DNA of 60,000 nucleotides, from contig JAQGDQ010000086.1 in assembly GCA_030141605.1 (NCBI GenBank), positions 431,418-491,417 of the forward strand, in the 5' to 3' direction. The DNA comes from Tubiluchus corallicola. Its lineage: Eukaryota > Priapulida > Priapulimorpha > Priapulimorphida > Tubiluchidae. Positions 13,183-28,100 of this stretch are shown here, piece by piece. Below the pieces are notes generated by a model. It was not told where the DNA came from. It worked only from the letters and a program-made list of their open reading frames with translations, and ran no database searches. Numbering within the stretch: position 1 is the stretch's first letter; every line of letters begins with the position of its first letter. Position numbers and translations under genes: made by a program.

Positions 13183-16100
13183 CTGAAACATAAAAACCAC
13201 TCTTTAACTCCTTCAGGACTGCACTACTCAAAATAGGTCTTACAAGACATGTGACCGAGTTCCAGGAAAAACCAACCGGTCGGCAAAGGACAAATTTTCT
13301 CATCTTTTAACAGAAATTTCTCCTTAGAAATAGGCTAGTCTTGAGGCCAAAATGCATCAGAGTGTTGTGTCTGGGCAGTTGAAAGTTTCTGCATTAGTCA
13401 ATTTCATAGAATCGATACTGTACATTATTACATAACTACGTAAACACTGTAGTTACTGAAAGCTTTTTTCAAATTTTTCATCAAAAATCGATTTTCAATT
13501 TGTCTAAGGTAAGCAAACTCATTTCATACATAATTTTGCATGTAACACCTTTGTGTGAGGACTAGAAACCTACAAAAATTATCAAATATACTTAATAGTT
13601 GCTTAGTTAGACTAATTTGTCATGAAAACATGCAAAATGCGTCAAACACTTATGATCGTGAAGGAGTTAAATGCTTTATTTATTACTAATAGAGATTAAT
13701 CTTCATAAAAATGTATTGTTATGCATTACATTTATTGGTATGTAGTTTATACATCAAGATAGTTTGATGTAATTTTGTCTGATGTGTTTAACTATTGTAC
13801 TGTATTGTGCAATGTATTGCATTATGCACCTACTGCACTGCGAAAGTGTGTATTAAATTATTGCTTATAGTTATAGTTTTATGAACCAGTAATTTTATGT
13901 TTCGCACGAGACGCGTTTGCCTATAGTAGTATTTTAATATGCAAAAATATTTTTATTTTACGATAATCCAATTTTATCCAATTAAATAAACTAATATTAT
14001 ATTAAATTACTATATTATATTACTATATATTAAACTACTATATTACATGATATATATACGAGTATTGGAGTGTTATGATCAAATTTCCAACAGCGAGTGA
14101 TTAAGCTAGCAGCTGAATTGTATAAATGTTGGAGCTTTTGAATTTGGTAGAGAGGAAGACCATATGATAAACAATTGCATCTACTTATTATATCTAGATT
14201 GTAATACTAATTACATTATGTAAATGACTTACTCTGCAGCTTGCGGGAAAGTGAGACCGATGAACGCATTGGATAACGTCTCGGTGTACATTTCCATCCC
14301 CGATCCGCGTAGGTAATCATTCTGCCATTGTTGAAGCGTACTTGACTGCAAGTAGAAGGAAAATTGTTTAAGCCACATGGATTCGCAAATTGGAAACCGA
14401 ACTGACTGGGTAGCTCCTCTTTTTTAGAATATTTAAATTAAAAACTAATGCAAAATGCACTTAGATTTAAACGTTCGATTATTGTTTCCTCATTTAGTAT
14501 GGCAAACGGAGAAAGATACAGAGACATTTATACACTGGCAAATGACATGAACTGACACAGTCACTTATTCAATGAAAATAGGACCATTTTTCATATCTTA
14601 CCCATTTTGAAACACAGTAAAAAAATGCACATTTTAAGAAATATCAAAGTGTCTCTGATAACTAAATAGTAGGTTAAAAATTTTATTAATGGCTGGTGAG
14701 CCCAGTTGGTGATGATGTGACACGCTGTGCCAATGCATGAGCTCTTGAATGTATTTGTACCACATCATAACTGAACTGAGAGGTACAGTGTCTCTGTACA
14801 TTTTTTGTACAATGCATTTCTGCCCCATCTAACTAGCAAAAATTTTTTATTACCACTAAGTCAGTGCTGACATCTGCTTGTACACTTTGAAGTTTTCAAT
14901 ATATCTATGTACTTGCTACTGCTATATGTTTGTATGCAACTGGGTTACTTGGCTTCTCTGTGAATGTAGTAGTTTTTTACACTTGGTAGCAAGATGAGAA
15001 GGCAAGCAATGGGCTTAAACAGTTGTGTGTTCAAAACAACATTTTGACTCAGATGCCAGAATATATTGGCTGACAGATTTACTTTACCTTTTTTCTACTA
15101 CTGTTGATTACATTTACCATTTTAGTGCATATGTGGATTGACTATGGGACAATGACTTTGAGTACAATACAGATCGCAAAGCTAGACCACGTTTTCATTC
15201 ACTTATTTCATAGTGTGTAACACGAACATCGCAACTTCAAAAACAGTCCAGTAAACCTGCCAACGTCGGTTCTTGGTTCTCCCCAAAACACCCCAGCGAC
15301 TACTCTAGCATCACAACAGCATCTCAGAAACACGCTGAGCAAAAAACACGTCCAGTTCAGAGTTGTCCAGTTGCGATGCAGTCATCTGCAGTGCACATTG
15401 TGACGAAAGCTGATGCATAAGCACAGTAGTAAGCTTTAAATTTGAATTTTAAACTTAAAAATTGCCAAGTTCTTGTATGACTGCATCGCATATTGTGATG
15501 AAAGCTCATGCATGAGCACAGCAGTAAGCTTTAAATTTGAATTTTAAACTTAAAAGTTGCCAAGTTCTTGTATATCACGCAGAATGTTGTACAATAGTAC
15601 TGTACTTCAACTTTCATTTTTGCAAACACGCTTGTGGGACATTTGCACTGCTGAAAATTATGTTCAGCTGTGATGTCATCAGTAGTTGCGATCGCAGACC
15701 TTTAATTAAGTTTTTAGCCCATCATTTAATTACCAGAAATGCTTTGGCTCTATTATAGGTGTTAACATACATGTATACTTTTTACCCATACTTCAAAATA
15801 CAGTAAGATCTGAAAAGTCATCCTGTTTTCCATATAAAAATCATATGAGTAATACAGTTAATTTGCATCGATGTCAGCAAAAATAACAAATGACCAGAAC
15901 TAAAAGCCAAAGTCATTTATAACCGCCCTAAACTGGTGCCACCACTACTTGCCACAGATTGAAGTCTATTCAAATTCAACTCACCGACTTGAAAGATCGC
16001 ATTGCAAATAAGTTAGCCATCATTGTTGAAAAGCCCGGAGCCAGGCAGCTTTGAGCGATAAAACCCAGCTTGAGCTCGGCTAAGCATATGACATCATCTC

Positions 16101-19100
16101 CCCTCTTCCAATCCCAGCTTGGAATATTGAGTAGATATGCCTGGAAGGAAAAATGGAAATTCCATCAACAAAACAAAAAATGGTGTACAATTCATGATGT
16201 AAGTTGCAGGCATTGGGACAAAGTTATAGGATAATAATATAGGTTATAGTAAGCGTAAAATCGTAATTTTTGAGAAAAACGAAGAGCCGTTCTGCTGCTA
16301 ATTGCTTTCTAATTAATATCTATTCTGTGCAAACGAAAAAGCCGTGACATAGTGACTGCAATTAATTAGCCTTACGGCTTACATCAGCTGCATGTACACT
16401 CATATCTTGGTTTGCCGGACCTCGCTTTTACGGATATCGGCAGAATTGGACAAAATCGGATCCGTTAAAAGCCCCACATACCATGGACACAGTCCTCTGT
16501 TTCGCAAGCTGACTACTAGTGGCGGGCCCTCACTTTTGTTTACATCATTACGTCAGTGTAAAGCAAGTACAAAAAATATAGTCAGTTATGCAGAGTTAGT
16601 TGAGACAATTGCCGACAATTTTTGTATACTATTGCATAGGTGCGGCCAATACCAGATGTTTTTGAGATAATTAGGCGATTGATTCTACATTACCGTGAGT
16701 CCAATACACGGCGCCTACTGTATTAGCTTAGTATCAGTAAATATGGACAATCGGCAAAATTGGACCGACGTCTCCCCGCTTGAATTCGGCAAACTGAGAT
16801 ATGAGTGTATTTATTCAATAGCTGCAAATTGTGACTACAGTCATCTGGCCGTGACTACAATGCTGATACAGTGCTGCACACATCCAACTTGTTTTGCCTA
16901 TTCACAGAACACATAACTTATCTCAAAAAATTCAAATTTTTAATAATCATTTTGCTTACTAGATGGCAGCATCCGCACCTAGAAACACATTCACTCTGTT
17001 ACAAGCATCAGAAATCCAAAAACTCATACTTTGCCAAAAATACACAGTTAGATAGGAATGGCATTAGCATTGAAACAACATTTTTCACAATTCAGAAATG
17101 TAATCGTTGCATGCCTTTGTTCAAAAAACGAAGAAACGGAAGGAGCTTTCAAATACAGAAAAAAGACAAAACATTGTGTAAGTATGAGCATGAGGGTGGC
17201 GTGAAGTGAAACAACTCTTGCTTGTTGTAACATTATAGAAGCCTCACTAATGATGAGAAACTTTACTCTGAGAAACTTCTTAGCAAACACACCGATCAGG
17301 ACCTGCGATGGACAAGTTCCACTAGAAACGAACTTGTTCAAGTTTTTTTAGGAGTTTAGGAGTAAAAACAACTTCACTCAAGCTTAAGTTCATAATCGAA
17401 TTTTGGCAAAGTTCAATTACCAAGTTGGTAGTAACTACCCAAATGGCTCCACTAATGAAGAGTACGCAGGTTTATACAAGTAGATATTTAACTAACATTC
17501 TAAAATTTGCCTAACGAATTTGGCTTATTTTGGCTACTTTTCACATATAAATTTGGCTGAATTTGGTTGTGTTTGTCTTAAAACTGTTTTATTACACATT
17601 TTTAGCTCACAAAAATGTGGACGAGGTTGTCATATCATTCTGGACTTGGCATCGATCTTACAGCCAAATTTTGCTCTAGACAAAAAACTGACAAAAACAA
17701 TGCATCCAATTTTAAAATAACATTTATCATACTAACCTTATTGTGATATTGCATCAACTGTATTATGACCCGAATCTCCTCACAGAAGTTTTTTATTGAT
17801 ATCACTCGCATGATGGCAGCAGCGTCTTCTGCATCCGGATCTATGCTATACCTATTAGCTAACACTAGGCAAGCATCCGCCTGCTTTATCTGGAAGAAAT
17901 ACATGGTTTTACTGACGAAAATTCAAATTCAAATCTCTTTCCCTCTCCCTCACTCACTCTCTCTTCTCCTGCCCTCCCTTTTTACACAAATTGAAGTGAG
18001 AAGCGCAGTGGTGACTCTAGGTAACAGACAAGGTTGAAATCAGAATGTAATCTCATAGCTAATCTGCTAGCGATAGTATGCATAAATTTGTTAGCACACT
18101 TCTTGAAGCAAGGTGGTGGCTATGGAAATGACTGATAGTCTGGTAATGAATTCCACAAATAACCGGTCCGATGAAAAATGGGTTTACAGCAATTTTTCTG
18201 CATTTAAAGATGACTAAGGTAAACCATTAAGAAGCAGCAGAAAAACCGCAGGTACACTGAGAAAAACTGTTTAGTCTTAACTTCCCTCTTCCCTCCCTTC
18301 TCCACCCCGCCCCAACTCTTCTTTGTCCCCAATTCTGTCACACACACGCACGCACGCACTCACTCACGCACGCACGCACGTACGCACGCACACACACACA
18401 CACACACACATTCTTCCCTGCTCCCTGCCTCTCTCTCTCTCTGTTTCTCTCCCTGCTCCCTGCCCCCTCTCCTCCCTCTTGCCTCTCTCTCTTCCTCTCC
18501 CTCCCTCCGTCCATCTCTCTCTCTCTGGCCTTGCTAACATAACAGCTACGTCAACTAATTAGTAACAGCTACTTACTTTCACCCGTTCCAAATCATTGGG
18601 ATCCATAACTGATCCTTGGAAAAACTCGACTATCGTAAAATGGCGCTTGAACAAGCCTTGAAGATCTAAATCTGGTAATTTCCTGTATAAATATAAATAG
18701 GAAATAGTATTTTTTGATTAATTAATTATTAATTAATTTGATCTCCTATGCCATGTCATTTGCAGGTGTTGATTGTAGAATTGGTGATACTTAATGAAAA
18801 AATATCCAAATATCTTAAATCGAAATTTTATAGCGGTATGAACAATATGGTTGGCATCCTTCTGTCTCGGAAGACAATGGAGTGTGCGACAAAAGAGTCA
18901 GTTATTGATCACATTGATGGAGCTGCAGTGTCGACTGTGGCTGAGCAGTGCAATCCTTGAACGTCTCCAGGGTGCACGCCTGGGCAAGGTGTATGGAGAT
19001 CCTGAGTAGCCCAGACAACAGGAACCCCCTCTCTTCCTCGCTGGTGTAGTCCAAAGGAAAGCGGAGCGATACGTTTGGCACCAGGTTGGCTGCAGGAGCT

Positions 19101-22100
19101 CCCAGAGTCAGTGAGCATGTTGCAGTGGTCCGCCTTCGTGGCTCCACTCGTGATTTGGAAGGTTTATGAACAATAAGGCACTTCAAAATCCACAAGGTGT
19201 TGACACGAGTTCGATACTGTGCTTGGGTGATCTCTTTCACATCAGCTAAAATCTGCAGCAATGATGAATGCCTTTCTACACATTTTAAAGCTATTTAGTA
19301 ACTCACTTAGTCAACAAACTTCTCTAGGGAGTGTTTTGCAGACTTGGTGTTTAGAAAACATGCACTTCCAGCAAATTTCATAATCCTGCAAGCGGGAAAG
19401 CTTTTCACTCACAAACTCAAGCCAGTGGTTTAAAAACTGGGCCATGTGTGTGCCTCATATATCAGTGAACTCAAGGAACTGATGCATGAACTTTCTGAAC
19501 TAGACTTATTTGTCACAATAAAACAAGAAAAATGAGACTATCGCCCCCAAACTTGCTTTGAAATAATACCTTTAAAAACAGGGAAAAGGATTTAATTAAT
19601 ATATGGATAATGACCATTTTCACGATACTGTTAGCTTTCTAAGAATTATGAAAAGTAAGAAACATGTAATTATATGTACTACACTATCATTATATTAACA
19701 CACATAGCCCTCATATGGAAAACAGGAACTTAACTGGCCATTTGTTAGGTAGGAAACAGATCTAATGCTAGTGGCGGCATGTGCATAGGTACTATGGAAC
19801 TGCAGTACCCGCTATTTTCATTCAATATTAACAATAATATTCAATGTATTAAGGCTTTTTTTCTTTAGTTCTTTCTTTATACTTGTACGGAAACAGAGTA
19901 CGTGAGGGCACTATTTCACAGCCCAGCACAGTGCACTCCAGCAATGCGGTGTTTGGCTGTTGTGCGCATGCGGCCATATGCATGTCAAAGCCCTGGCAAA
20001 GAAAGTATTGTCCCGCGCACAGTTTGTTGTCAATTGTCACGTGCTTACCGAGAATGGATCAAGCTTGAACTGCAACATTTTAGGCTATTAGCAAGCAAAA
20101 AAACATTTTTTGTTTAGGATTTTATTAAGCTACATATGTTTGTTTCGTATTACACAGTACTAAAACAATCGCTAAAAATTTTCTGAAGCACCTCCCTCAC
20201 TAATTTTAGTTACGAACTGACACTGTCTAAACGCGTAAACACAAATGCTGCTCCAAACCGTACGAAAACTGTCAATAATATAGCGTAGCCTCGTGCAGTG
20301 GTATCGACTGAAATTTCTGGAAAACTTATAAAGCAACACTAAATAATGACTTCTGGTTAAATCAATGCATATGAGGAAAATATGTCTCCGAGAAGTTATC
20401 TGATTTTCAGTGTGACAAAATAAAATGAAGAATAAATACAGGCAGACAGAAATTGATGCTCAAGATAACCAGAAGTTTCAGCAAACGATATGATTAATCT
20501 TGTCGTATTACTATTTACATGTCAATCCATTTGTGACATATTTGACTAATGCTATTACTTGTCAATAGGTACGTGACATGCTCGACTCACGCTTTTCATG
20601 CAGAAAGCAATTCTGCCACAAACGGAACATTTTATCAGCAAAAACCGAAAGCAACTTCTTCAGATAAGTTGACAATGAATATGACACAATTAAATTAGAT
20701 TTTTGTTGGAAGAAATCACTACTGAGTGAACCCACAATCATTGTACCTTGAAATTAAATTTGTGTGAAGGGAAGACATGAAATGAAAGCTAGAAGAAGAA
20801 GAAGAAAAAACAGAAGAACGGACCCATGCCAGATGATGAATATACAAAAAGAGAAGTCATATCCATCTGCCAAATCTACATGTACACATCAAACTGGTAA
20901 AATTATTAACACAAAAAGCATCTGGGGTAGGGCTCGATGGATACAGCACCTACAAGTGCCTCAGCAAGCAACACAACATGCGGTTGACACGTCACTTGGC
21001 CACAAAAGTGAAATGGAATTTTTGCAACAATTGCATGACTGTTGCACGTAGAAAGAGCCCCGATCAAATTTTACATCCATTTCCTCTGGTATACAGATTA
21101 GATTAGATTTTATTCGTCTCATTTAAAGTTACACATATAATAATATACAATGTTTCTTAAACATGATAAACACTATATTGAGGCGGGGTGCCAAAACACC
21201 ATGAGGTCACCCAGCAGCCACCCTTATTTGTTCGATATTAATATTTGTTTAGTTAATCAAGTGACACTGCTAACAGCTTCTTGCAAGACATGTTTAATTA
21301 ATTTAATAATTATAAACACAGCATGTTTAATACTTATAATTATTATTTATTTATTAGATGCATTTGCTGTGAGTTAAAGGACTGTATAACAGTTACAAAT
21401 GTTGTCTGGTTGTGTACATCCAATGAGATGCAATATCCAACACTGTTTTTGTTTATGTTTATTTTTTAGTACTACAATCCAAGCAGAATGCTTACCTGTT
21501 TATAAAAACAATTTCACATTCAACATCTTCCCGATCTTCGTGAAGAAAGTCCGTAAGGAAAGAGTTAACGGATTCGTAGGTGATGTGTCCACACACTACA
21601 ATGTGCCTAGAAACAAGAGATACACCTTGCTAAAAGCTGCATATTTAATGAATCAATACAGGTAAAGCAAGAACTGTTTACATTGCAGTGTGGCGTAAAA
21701 ACTGAACATCGAGTTTAGCGAAGGTCGGCTAGCTCAGTTAAAATGGGTGTGCAAGAGTAATCTTAAAGGAAAAAATGATGATTTTTCATATACTACCCCA
21801 TTTTCAAATACGGTAAAAGTACATATTTTAGCACCAATAATACTGTAAAAGTGTCTCTGATAATCAAATAAAAAATTAAAATCTTAATAAACTTTGGGCG
21901 AGCACAACTGGTGAAGACATCACAAACTTAACATAATTTTGAACATCAAAAATGTTCCACGATCGTGTTGCACGTGTGTTTGCGAAAGTGAAAACTGAAG
22001 TATAGTGCTACTGTAAGATATTCAACGTGTTGTACTAAAACTCATCAAGTTTAAACATTCAAATTTGAAATTTACCGCTGTACTCACACATGAGCTGTCG

Positions 22101-25100
22101 AACGTGTACAGTTCGTCACAATCTAACACATATGAACTGAGAGGTACAGCACCTGTTTTTTCTACAACGTTGTCCGAAATGCAGATGCTAGTGCCCGTCT
22201 AACTAGCAAATGGCAAAATGAATGTAACAGCAAAGAACTAGTGACGTGAACGTGAAACTGTATTTGTGCGGTAATAATTGTTTTACGTAAGTCACTCTTT
22301 AAAAAATAGCATGTTTCCTTTCAATACTTTAAAGAACAGGTTGTTTTGACCTACAGATTAAATGTCTCTGTTGGGCTGCTCTACATAAAAGGAACAGCTC
22401 TATATATATAATAATATCAAGTGGCAGTAACTAAAAATATTTTCAGTAAGAGCACTTGTACATTCCTATGCAAAGCATTGAGTTGTTCCCTAGCCACCAC
22501 AAGCGCACGCGCACATACGTTTTGCCTGTATGCATTTGTAAATGTGCAAATTTTAGTAATATACCATGTTTCAGATGATGTTGTTTTCTCCTTCAAGTCA
22601 TTTAAGAATTTTTATGCAATAGTGCTACATTGTGATGTCAATAAATTTATACATATGTTACTAAAATGCACAGCAAAAATGTCCTCAAGTCGGCAATTAA
22701 GCTTTTCTAGTATCACATTCTGAATTTGCATTTCATGAGGATCATTTTGATGCCAAGCTCATCACTCTAAGTTATTTCTAAGCTGAAATAATCCATGCTA
22801 CGCACTGAAAAACGTAATCCTGAGAAAAACGCTGTTAAAATCCGCCATTGTTTTATGTCGTGTCTCTAAAAACACTTAGCAACCGTACGAAATGTGGTTG
22901 CTATGGATTATACATGAGCAATTTGAAGTAACGTTTAAATTCAGTAGATGGCTCTTCCTGGCAAAGATCTCGGCTTCGCAGCAAAAGAAACCTGAAACAA
23001 AATGACTGCTTCCACGAGCTATTATCGAAGTTTGAAAATAAGTTTTTTTTTATAACTGCAGTACTGCTTTTGAGGCCGAGAAATGGGTATGGGATTATAA
23101 AACTGGATTTTTAATATTTCTTAACATTTTCCTAAGTCCAATATACTTAGCATTTGTTTTTATGCCAACCTTGTAAACGGTCGGTTTGCAAGCATGCAAT
23201 ATGGTTTTAAAGGTAATCAGGCAATAACAAGCGTACTGCAGTTTCACACCGAAATGCTACAACTAATAACAAATACCCATGTACGCTATACAACGGTCAA
23301 AGTCAACTTTGTAATTAATTAGCACACCTAGGCTTAATTAATGAGCTTACAGGAGTTTGCTGATATTGATTAATCAAGGCCATAAGATTTGCTTTGTTAG
23401 CAAATCATTAGATTTGCTGCTGGGTGCAGAACAGAATGGAATATCCATATTGTAACAAGCTCAAATTAAACATGGCGGATGATTACTACACCCACCGACC
23501 TGTACAAAATGTAATTACTGCACAATTTGTGAGTTTCATGAATCATACTTGTTTACTCATCTTGTATACTGTATCTTATAAATTAAGATAGTTTGCCCCC
23601 CGCCCTCTCTCTGTCTCACTCTCTCTCTCCCATCCTCCCACTACCCTCCCTCCTTCATGCACTCACTCTGTCCTACTGCCCCACCTACTCTTCCAGTCTC
23701 ATTTCATCATTCCCTCTGTCTCTCTCTCTCTATCTATTTCTCGTGATCTAGTTAATTAAAACCTTGTCTTAACACCACGTTACAAATTATTAATTTATGT
23801 AATTATCCATGTATATAATTGTGTGGAATCTACTTCACTCAATCACTCTTTCTCTCTCATTTTCAGTCCCTCTCCTGCTCCTCTCTCTCTGTCCTCCCCA
23901 TCTCTCTCTCTCCCCTCTTTCTCTCTCTCTCTCTTCCTCCCACCCCCTCTCTCTCTCCTTCCCTCCCTCTCTCTCTTCCTCCCTCCTTTCTCTCCCTCAC
24001 ATTCAGCTCAATCTGGCAGGATCAATATTTACATAAACGTGTCTGCAAGGTTTTCCCTCTAATGGCTGGAAACAATCAGTAAAACCACGTCTATCAGACG
24101 TCCGTCACAGCAGCAGAAAACAGCTCTCAGCCTCCCAGTAGAGATTTCAATCTGACTGAGTATGACAAATGCGCTGGAGAGCTTGATGGAAAAATTATTC
24201 ATTCCGGATGAAATCCATCCGGTTCCCAGATGAATCTGTTTTTCACGTGAAGAGCTCATAACATCTATTAGATTGACACGATTATTCTTGCGAGTCATCC
24301 ATTACGGCTATGAGTTTCATCAGCCATTATTAGATCAGTTTCCTCACTTGAGATGTGCCCAGTAGATGTTTTGCAGAACGTGAAAGGCGGCAGTGGTGCT
24401 TTCAATGCAGGAATACATCAATGCACTTTCAACTCAATGCTATCATCATCTGACTGTTCAGTCATTTATTTATTTATTCCGTTTATGTGAGCTTAGTTGA
24501 CGAATGGTCTGGCCAACGTACAATTTATTCCAATTATGTGCACTGCCACACGGTTGCCTCGATACCTGCTTTTACATATATTACATACATCATCTGAATA
24601 TTCAGTTATTTATTTATTTATATCATATTTAGTTTATGTAGTGTGGTCTGAAGAGTGGTCTCGCCAATAAAATGATCAAACGACGTCATAGGGTTGCCGG
24701 GATACGTGTTCTTGCACATAGTAGCAGATTCTTATCCAATGCCTAGCAAAGTTACAAAGTGGGCTGCAGAATTCCCATCCATTCTGGAGCATTTTCCAAA
24801 TCGAGAATGCACAGCGATAAACATTGTAATGTCAAATTGCATGTCTTGCTTTGACGCTTTATAAAGTCGAAATTAATTTAAGTAATTTTCTAATTGTTTT
24901 CTAGCGTGTTCAGCCCTAAGCGTTTTTACAATTTTTAAGCGTTTCTACACTGATTACAGATTTTATCCCTATTATTATATACTGAATAAACCAAGAGGCC
25001 ATGCTTTCTGTTTATTGAACCAAAGTCTCGTGGTAAGCACTGCTGGAGATGTCTTCAGAAAAATTAACTGAAACAGTTCGTGTGATTTAACTGCTCAATG

Positions 25101-28100
25101 GTACCTCTACATCTTCTGCAATCGTGTTTTATCCAGGCTTTTTATCGTGCTTTGTTCGACAACTTCTTGGCAAAACATGATTGCTGTAGGTGTAGTTAAA
25201 TCAGTAGTCAGTAGTCAAATCATACCAATCTTTTCACTAAATTTTTCTCAAGACATCTGCATTGGATGAAATTTTGGTCGAATAAATTCGAAATGAGGCC
25301 CCTTGATTTATTCGCTATTGACACATTTTTTCTATTAACTGTACGTATTTTTACTGTAAATAATTTTTGTAGTCTGTTTTTGAATTTTTTATGGGTGCCG
25401 TGTAATTCTCAATTAAAAAAGTCTTCTTTATTCAAAATTGCATGCTCTTTCTCGAGGTTTTTTGATTATCATTTCCTCACATTCTGTATACTATTCTACA
25501 GTATCACCTGCAACAGCTGAGCTAAATTCAAGGTTTGCCCAGGGATGCTGAAAACATGGCAAAAAGTTTTGAAGTAAGAGTAGTTTAGCAGCTGTTACTG
25601 TCTTAAAATGCGCCTCTAAAATGAAGTTATTCATTGTGTGCTTTGACTGAACTTGTGATGTGGTGTTGCTGAAGACAATGATATTATTATTGGTGACGTT
25701 AAATCTTCTGTTGAACAGCAAGAAACAACGATCCGTGGATTCACGAAAATGTCCCACCATCAAGCAACAAAACTTGAATAATAGATTAATTTCATTAACA
25801 CTAAAGTTCGCCACGCAGATACCATAAAAAGCTTAGCAGGGTGAGAAAAAAGTTCGGGCCAGTTTAACTTTGACAAAAATATGTCATGAATAACTTTGAC
25901 ATGAATGAAAACCAATAACCAAAACAAACTTAAGAACTGATATACACACTGGTTAGCATGAGCACAAAATTAAGATATTACGAAAAAATAAAAATCCATA
26001 GCTTTTGTTTAAAGGGGTTATGCATGAGCACAAAATTAAGATATTACGAAAAAATAAAAATCCATAGCTTTTGTTTAAAGGGGTTATCTAAGGAAATCCT
26101 GCCACACACGTCTTGCAAAATGTCACGCATTTAAGACAATGTCGTCAAACAAAAGCCAAATATAAGGCAGCGTTTTGCAAATGCTTTAATGTGTCCATGT
26201 GTAAATGTAAACTGGATAACACAGAATAATCTCTTACTCACAGCGAATATGATAGGACGAGAGCAAATAGATGAATTTTCAACAGGCGAATGAGAAGCCG
26301 CTAACCCATCAAGACATGTTAACAATTGCTTAAGTTACAAGCACAGTCTTACAGCAAATGCTGCTATTGACGGAAACTCTGAATACGAACGAAAGCGCTA
26401 TAATCGCACTTATATCGCTTGCCCACACAAGTTGAGAAAAGTACAAGAAACCCCAGAAATCACTAACGTCTCGGCCTACATTTGTGTAAAAGCAGCATTT
26501 TGGCAGACTGTCTCTTGTTCAGACCGTTTCGAAGTTTCTTGACTGGCATGTCTTATCATGCCCACGCTAATTAGGTTATATCACGCAGACAGAGCAAACT
26601 AACAACTGAACCATGGTAAGAATCGGGATGTCATTCTTAACAAAATGGATTAGGAGTTTAGAGAGAGTACGCGTTGTGAATGGTAATAAATCCATCACTT
26701 CTCGTAGCGTGCTTCGATGCAATAGCCAAACCGAACGAACCAACACAATGCAGTAATGACCTAGCAAAGTAGTTGTCTATTGCATGCATTTCGGCATTCA
26801 CTAGTTAGAAGGGCACGAGGACCAGCATTTTGGAAATGTAGTGTGCAATAAAAAGGTGTTGTACCTCTCAGTTCAGATGTGTTAGTTTGTGACAAACTGC
26901 ACACATTCGACAGCTCATGCATGAGCACAGCGGTAAATTTGAAATTTTATCTTAAACTTACTTAGTTTTAGTACAATACACTGAATATCTTACACTGAAA
27001 ATTTGTTCATTCATGGCTTTATTTGTTTATCCAATCATTTATTTATTTGTTCATAGAGTTAAGAATGAGTTGCACATTTGTTCATCAAATCAAAATGAAA
27101 TCTTGGGACATTTAATGAATGAAGATACAATGGAATAAAAATGCGTTAAGAAAAGCAGCACTAATCCTGAAAAATAACAATTTAAACACGGCAAGAGAAC
27201 AGATCTCCATAAAGCAGCCATTCCGCTCACAAGAAAAGTGCATTAGCAGCATTTCTCAGATCTTACTTACAGTCACACATTTCACCATTATGGCTAACAC
27301 CACTGCCACCTGGTGATAATGAAAGCAATAGTGGTAACCTTTGGAGAAATTGAACAAAATATAGTTTGGTACACGAGTCAATTAGCACTCGGGGCTTTTA
27401 ACAACTAAAAGACTGTTTTAATGCTGATCTATTATAATATTTTTACGAGTGGCAAACCTTTCACAAACAATGATGCAGCCAAATGGTGCAACCATTATTA
27501 ATAGAACCATAAATAAACCACACTAAACTTTATGGCAACCCCTAACCACTTTAGTAACGGTTTCACTCACTTTTTCCCCTTTTCGGCTTTGTATTCCCCG
27601 CCGTATTTTGGTCTTGTACCGACTAATTCAAATATCTCCGGCAGATAGCTTGCAAACATGGCCTATAAAAAACGTAAGAAAATCAATCATGTGCATTATC
27701 TCTAACAAAACAATGGACTCTTCTCAGCCATTAAAAACACGCCAGTCAGTAACAATAGGCTGCATACGTATAAAGAAAAGAACATGTACATCACATGATC
27801 AAATAACCCTCAGTCAGTAATTACACTCATATCTCGGTTTGCCAGACTAAAACGGGGAGACGTCGGTCCGAGTTTGCAAATAGTCCGTATTTACCGGATA
27901 CTAAGCTAATACAGTAGACACCGTGTATTAGATTCACTGCAATGCAGAATCAATTGCCTAATTGTCTCAAAAATGTCTGTACGGGCCGCTCCTATGCAAA
28001 AGTATATGAAAACACCACATAATGGACTCTATATTTTTTCTGCATATACTTAAATAAGATACTTTTAAGTAAATAAGATACTTTTAAGTAACCAAAGAGC

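Larger units (their letters stand above)
22351..27570. other. Intronic stretch with repeats, no exon recognised
   Basis: Intron between the 27571 and 21496 exons. It contains CT-rich tracts, a moderately GC-richer unique block at 24060-24420, two tandem duplications and a reversed MITE fragment, listed separately. A small perfect inverted repeat CCGGATG-N5-CATCCGG lies at 24204-24222. Confidence 0.5.

Noticed and set aside
20764-21051. 95-codon basic plus-strand frame
   Set aside because: Arg/Lys run from a GAA-rich stretch; no homology recognised.
23809-24082. Overlapping Ser/Leu/Pro-rich plus-strand frames
   Set aside because: Low-complexity CT tract; all three frames are open for the same reason.
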